From Pseudonocardia sp. MH-G8 (lineage in GTDB: Bacteria > Actinomycetota > Actinomycetes > Mycobacteriales > Pseudonocardiaceae), in contig NZ_NKYF01000007.1 in assembly GCF_002262885.1 (NCBI RefSeq), positions 1 to 64,000 on the forward strand: a DNA stretch of 64,000 bases. Direction: 5' to 3'. This document shows positions 58,390 to 64,000 of the stretch, piece after piece (within the stretch, counting starts at the first letter, position 1; each line of letters begins with the position of its first letter). The translations under genes and the position numbers were made by a program. The notes beneath the pieces were generated by a model, which was given only the letters and a program-made list of their open reading frames with translations, made no database searches and had not been told where the DNA came from.

Positions 58390-59904
58390 ATGCTTGTTGA
58401 CTTCCGACCGCACACCCGCCTGCGCGGTACGCAGCCGGTGGACCTGACGGCCTCGCTCGTCCCCGTCGTGGAGGCGCTGGGCGAGGGCGCGGTGGACCTG
58501 GCGAAGGTGCGCGTGGTGTCGGACTGGGTGCAGTACCGCGAGAACTTCCGCGACGTGGTGGACCTGCGCCCGATCCTGCACTCGGCACCGTCGGCCGCCG
58601 GTGCCGGCGGCGCGGTCCCGGTTCCGATGGGGGTGCGCGAGGACGACCTCGAGGTCGCCGTCGACGTGCGGCGCAGCCATGACGTCGCCCTGAAGGAGCT
58701 GACCGCCTCGCTCTTGCGCAGTGCCCCCGACCGCGTGGTGCTGGAGGGGTGGGGGCGGGGGAGCGAGAGCATCGTCTGGGACTTCAACGCGCTCTACTGG
58801 TCGGCGCTGGAGCTGTGGGAGAAGGCGACGGGGCGCGGGTACGAGCAGGCGCTCCCCGGCGGGGAGAGCGATGCCCGCAACCGCGAGGCGGCGCACGAAC
58901 TCATCGACGGGCTGTTCGCGGTGTGGGATCGGCTGTCGGAGTCCAACGCGCTGCCCGACGAGCTCTACGTGGTCGAGCTCGGGGTGGGCAACGGCGGCCA
59001 GGCGAAGGTGTTCCTCGACGAGTTCCGCAAGCGCGACCGGGAGCACGGGCGCGGCTACTACCGGCGCCTGCACTACCTCATGTGCGACTACTCCCAGCAC
59101 GTCCTGGATCTGGCGCGCGAGACGGTGGCCGAGCACATCGCGCACGTCAGCTCGTTCGCGCTGGACGCCACCCGGCCCCGCACGTCGCTGGGGTTCCTGC
59201 AGTACAAGGTATTCCTGGTCTACGTCTCGAACGTCTACGACAACCTGCCCACCGACGAGGTGGCCCACCTCGGGGGCCGCACCTACTGCGTGCAGACGCG
59301 GGCCTACCTGCCGGCCGCGGAGGCCGCGGAGCTGGCCGGCTCGGTCGCGGCGACCACCGAGGAACTGCCCGCGCTGGTGCAGAAGCTGCTGCGGCTGGGG
59401 CCTGCGCTCCTTCCCGAGGTCGCCCCGGCGCAGTTCCCCGACGTCGACTCCGCGGTGGCGTTCTGGCGGCGCACCTGGTCGGCGTTGCGGCAGGAGGAGC
59501 GCTACGTCCCCCTGCTCGGGCTGGACACCTACCCGCTCACGCCCGTGACGGGCGGGGCCGGGCAGATCCCGCTGAGCGGAGAGCTGCTGCGCCCGCTGCT
59601 GGAGTCGGGCGCCGACGTCCGGATGCACGTCAACAACGGGGCGCTGGCCAGCTTCGTCGACAGCCTGATGCTGCTGCACCCGTTCGGCACCCTGGTCTGC
59701 CACGACCTGTTCGTCACCGACATCGGGGGCTACCGGACGCATTTCCGCGGCCCCGGCAAGTACGACGGCTCGGTGGTGAACTGGGTGAACGGGCCGCTGC
59801 TTGCGCACGTGGGCCGCCGGCGCGGCTTCGACGTGGCTTACGAGCGGTTCCGGCACCGCAGCGGCGGCAACATCGTGACGATGACCGCCCAGGTGCGGGA
59901 CTGA
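58390..59904 (+). CDS. SAM-dependent methyltransferase-like protein (MidA-like), unfamiliar
   Basis: The 504-residue protein has a methyltransferase core in its middle: motif I 'YVVELGVGNGGQAKVFLDEF' near residue 198, then 'LMCDYSQHVLDLARETV', 'ALDATRPRTSL' and 'VYVSNVYDNLPTDEV'. This resembles the MidA/NDUFAF7 class of protein or small-molecule methyltransferases. The N-terminal 180 residues and the C-terminal 150 are not recognised. Flanked by two core MetE-like genes and followed by metK and ahcY, it probably uses SAM in the same pathway. AAGGG precedes the start. Substrate unknown. Confidence 0.65.
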   Translation: MLVDFRPHTRLRGTQPVDLTASLVPVVEALGEGAVDLAKVRVVSDWVQYRENFRDVVDLRPILHSAPSAAGAGGAVPVPMGVREDDLEVAVDVRRSHDVALKELTASLLRSAPDRVVLEGWGRGSESIVWDFNALYWSALELWEKATGRGYEQALPGGESDARNREAAHELIDGLFAVWDRLSESNALPDELYVVELGVGNGGQAKVFLDEFRKRDREHGRGYYRRLHYLMCDYSQHVLDLARETVAEHIAHVSSFALDATRPRTSLGFLQYKVFLVYVSNVYDNLPTDEVAHLGGRTYCVQTRAYLPAAEAAELAGSVAATTEELPALVQKLLRLGPALLPEVAPAQFPDVDSAVAFWRRTWSALRQEERYVPLLGLDTYPLTPVTGGAGQIPLSGELLRPLLESGADVRMHVNNGALASFVDSLMLLHPFGTLVCHDLFVTDIGGYRTHFRGPGKYDGSVVNWVNGPLLAHVGRRRGFDVAYERFRHRSGGNIVTMTAQVRD

Positions 59905-59912
59905 GCGCCGAC

Positions 59913-60952
59913 ATGGACGGTCTGCCCCTGCTGCCCACGACGGTCGTCGGCTCCTACCCCGTACCGGAGTGGATGGAGCGTCTGAAGACCGAGTACTTCC
60001 GCGGCAAGATGAGCCACGCCCAGCTGCAGGACGTGCACGACATGGCGATCAAGGCCGCGCTGCGCGACCAGGAGCTGGCCGGGATCGACATCGTGTCCGA
60101 CGGCGAGCTGCGCCGGGACAACGACCTGGACTACTTCGTCGCCCGCATGCCGGGCGTCGAGATCGCGCACACCGCCAAGGACTTCTACTTCGACTACTAC
60201 GACACCCGGGTGAGCGCGCCGCTGCAGGCACCGGACGGCCGGGTACCGCTCGGGCTCGCCGACGACTTCGCGTTCACCGCGTCGCAGACGACGCAGCCGA
60301 TCAAGTTCTCGTTCACCGGGCCGTTCTCACTGTCCCGGCGGCTGTCCAACGAGGCCTACCCCGATCGCCGGGACCTGGTGCTCGCGATCGCCGGGATCCT
60401 GAACGCCGAGGCGCACGCGCTGGCCGCGCGGGGCGCGCGGCTGCTGCAGATCGACGAGCCGTTCCTCGCGGGCCACCCGCACGAGGTGGCCACGGCGGTC
60501 GAGGCGATCAACGTGGTCACCGCCGGCGTCGACGTCACGTGGGGACTGCACGTCTGCTACGGCAACCGCTACGCCCGGCCCTCGTGGGAGGGCCACTACG
60601 ACTTCCTGTTCCCCGCCGTGATGGACGCCGCCGTCGACCAGCTCGTGCTCGAGTTCGCCCGCAAGGGCTACGACGACCTGACCGTCGTGGCGAAGCACGG
60701 GTGGGACCGCGCGCTCGGCGTGGGTGTCGTCGACGTCAAGAGCGGCCAGGTCGAGAGCCCCGACCTGATCGCGTCCCGCATCCGCGGGGCGCTCGAGCTC
60801 GTGCCCGCCGATCGCCTGGTGATCAACCCGGACTGCGGGCTGCGCAACCTCAGCGGCCCCGTCGCGCGGGCGAAGCTCGCCGCGATGGTGGCAGGCACCG
60901 AACAGGTCCGGCGCTCGCTCGCCGGCGCCTCCTCCGAAGAAGGAGCACCGTC

Positions 60953-60956
<4 letters not shown>
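59913..60956 (+). CDS. Core MetE-like zinc methyltransferase (copy 2)
   Basis: The 347-residue core methionine-synthase-like protein starts 'LPTTVVGSYPVPEW', a typical MetE C-domain opening. It keeps the zinc set H213 and C215 ('WGLHVCYGN'), E247 ('LVLEFARK') and C308 ('NPDCGLRN'). The Cys-to-Glu spacing (32) equals that of copy 1, although overall identity is low, so the two are old paralogs with separate roles. One may take methyl from the substrate or a carrier and the other may form methionine. Its stop overlaps the metK start (ATGA). Confidence 0.85.
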
Positions 60957-62170
<1,214 letters not shown>

Positions 62171-62180
62171 GAGGACTGAC

Positions 62181-63697
<1,517 letters not shown>

Positions 63698-63698
<1 letters not shown>

Positions 63699-64000
63699 TG
63701 ACCACCACGGCAGAACGGCCACACGCGGCCGGGACCCCCGAACCCGCTGCCGGGCAGGACATCGGCCGGCTCGTCGTCTCGTGCACCGACGGGCCGGGGA
63801 TCGTGGCCCGGGTCAGCGCGTTCCTGCACCGGCGCGGTGCCAACATCGTGCAGTCCGACCAGTTCTCCACCGGGCCCGTCGGGGGCGGGTTCTTCCTGCG
63901 CACCGAGTTCCACCTGCCCGGCCTGACCGGGGCGCTGCCCGAGCTCGAACGGGCCTTCGTCGACGAGGTCGCGCCCGCGATCGGCGGGACGTTCCGCTTC
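63698..64000 (+). CDS. purU: Formyltetrahydrofolate deformylase, N-terminal part (runs off the window)
   Basis: One hundred and one codons are visible. After a 21-residue leader they read 'GRLVVSCTDGPGIVARVSAFLHRRGANIVQSDQFS', the ACT regulatory domain that opens PurU. PurU hydrolyses 10-formyl-tetrahydrofolate to formate and tetrahydrofolate. Next to methyl-transfer genes this would release the oxidised C1 unit as formate and free the folate carrier. The catalytic formyltransferase-like domain lies beyond the window, so intactness cannot be checked. Confidence 0.85.

Noticed and set aside
56986..59856. 956-residue open frame on the minus strand, and other long antisense frames (e.g. 14367-15641, 15948-17423 plus strand)
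   Set aside because: They are shadows of well-conserved genes on the other strand, a usual effect of high GC. Their products are Arg/Gly/His/Val-rich without domains.

Overview
This is about 64 kb of very GC-rich DNA with actinobacterial gene content: S-layered GC3-biased codons, many GTG/TTG starts, tightly overlapping ATGA gene junctions, a class I lysyl-tRNA synthetase, a DUF3040 membrane protein, Hanks-type kinases and NarL/IclR regulators. The mix suggests a Pseudonocardiaceae member (Pseudonocardia-like). That assignment is inference; there is no rRNA or other phylogenetic marker except one S13 paralog.

The window has two halves. Positions 1-25,950 form a patchy stress and accessory region. 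It opens with the cut end of an IS5-like element, then a ferritin-like protein, a Cys-rich copper-storage-like protein, an MFS exporter, two GNAT proteins, a zinc-free alcohol dehydrogenase-like oxidoreductase with a truncated tandem copy, an OsmC protein, a stand-alone cysteinyl-tRNA synthetase, a type II NADH dehydrogenase and a WrbA-like flavoprotein. Next comes a signalling block (11.5-19.8 kb): a soluble Ser/Thr kinase, a receiver-only response regulator, a 1655-residue kinase/ATPase/GAF/histidine-kinase hybrid, and a divergent NarL-type regulator. This block is flanked by a wrbA 3' end and a decayed copy of that same 3' end. After it come four small unknown genes, a class I lysyl-tRNA synthetase, a DUF3040 protein, an isolated second-copy-like ribosomal protein S13 gene, and decayed hsp20 and fumarylacetoacetate-hydrolase fragments. 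Broken genes are frequent here (DNA glycosylase, alcohol dehydrogenase, wrbA, hsp20, FAH). Two places about 17.7 kb apart carry the same leftward promoter with a palindrome at the presumed start site.

Positions 26,238-64,000 are clean, densely packed catabolic operons. A leftward operon (35,434 to 26,238) encodes a polyamine-type ABC transporter, a cyclase-family hydrolase, two DUF6282 amidohydrolase-like proteins each paired with a carboxymuconolactone-decarboxylase-fold protein, a Baeyer-Villiger-type flavin monooxygenase and a metallo-beta-lactamase-fold hydrolase. An IclR regulator, a short-chain dehydrogenase and a matching solute-binding lipoprotein follow. Rightward genes encode an HpcH/HpaI aldolase, a double-cupin protein, an MHS transporter, a second cyclase, a second IclR regulator, a fused double CoA-transferase, a peptide/nickel-type ABC transporter with two tandem binding proteins, a LysR regulator, an amidohydrolase/deacetylase and an NHL propeller protein.

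The last operon (57,151 to past the window end) is a methyl-group module: two core MetE-like zinc methyltransferases around a large unfamiliar SAM-methyltransferase-like protein, then metK, ahcY and purU. Read together, the second half looks like uptake and stepwise oxidation/hydrolysis of an unidentified, possibly N- or O-methylated ring compound, with the methyl group passed through the SAM/homocysteine cycle to folate and released as formate. The substrate is not determinable from sequence. Shared operator-like repeats tie the separate operons together.
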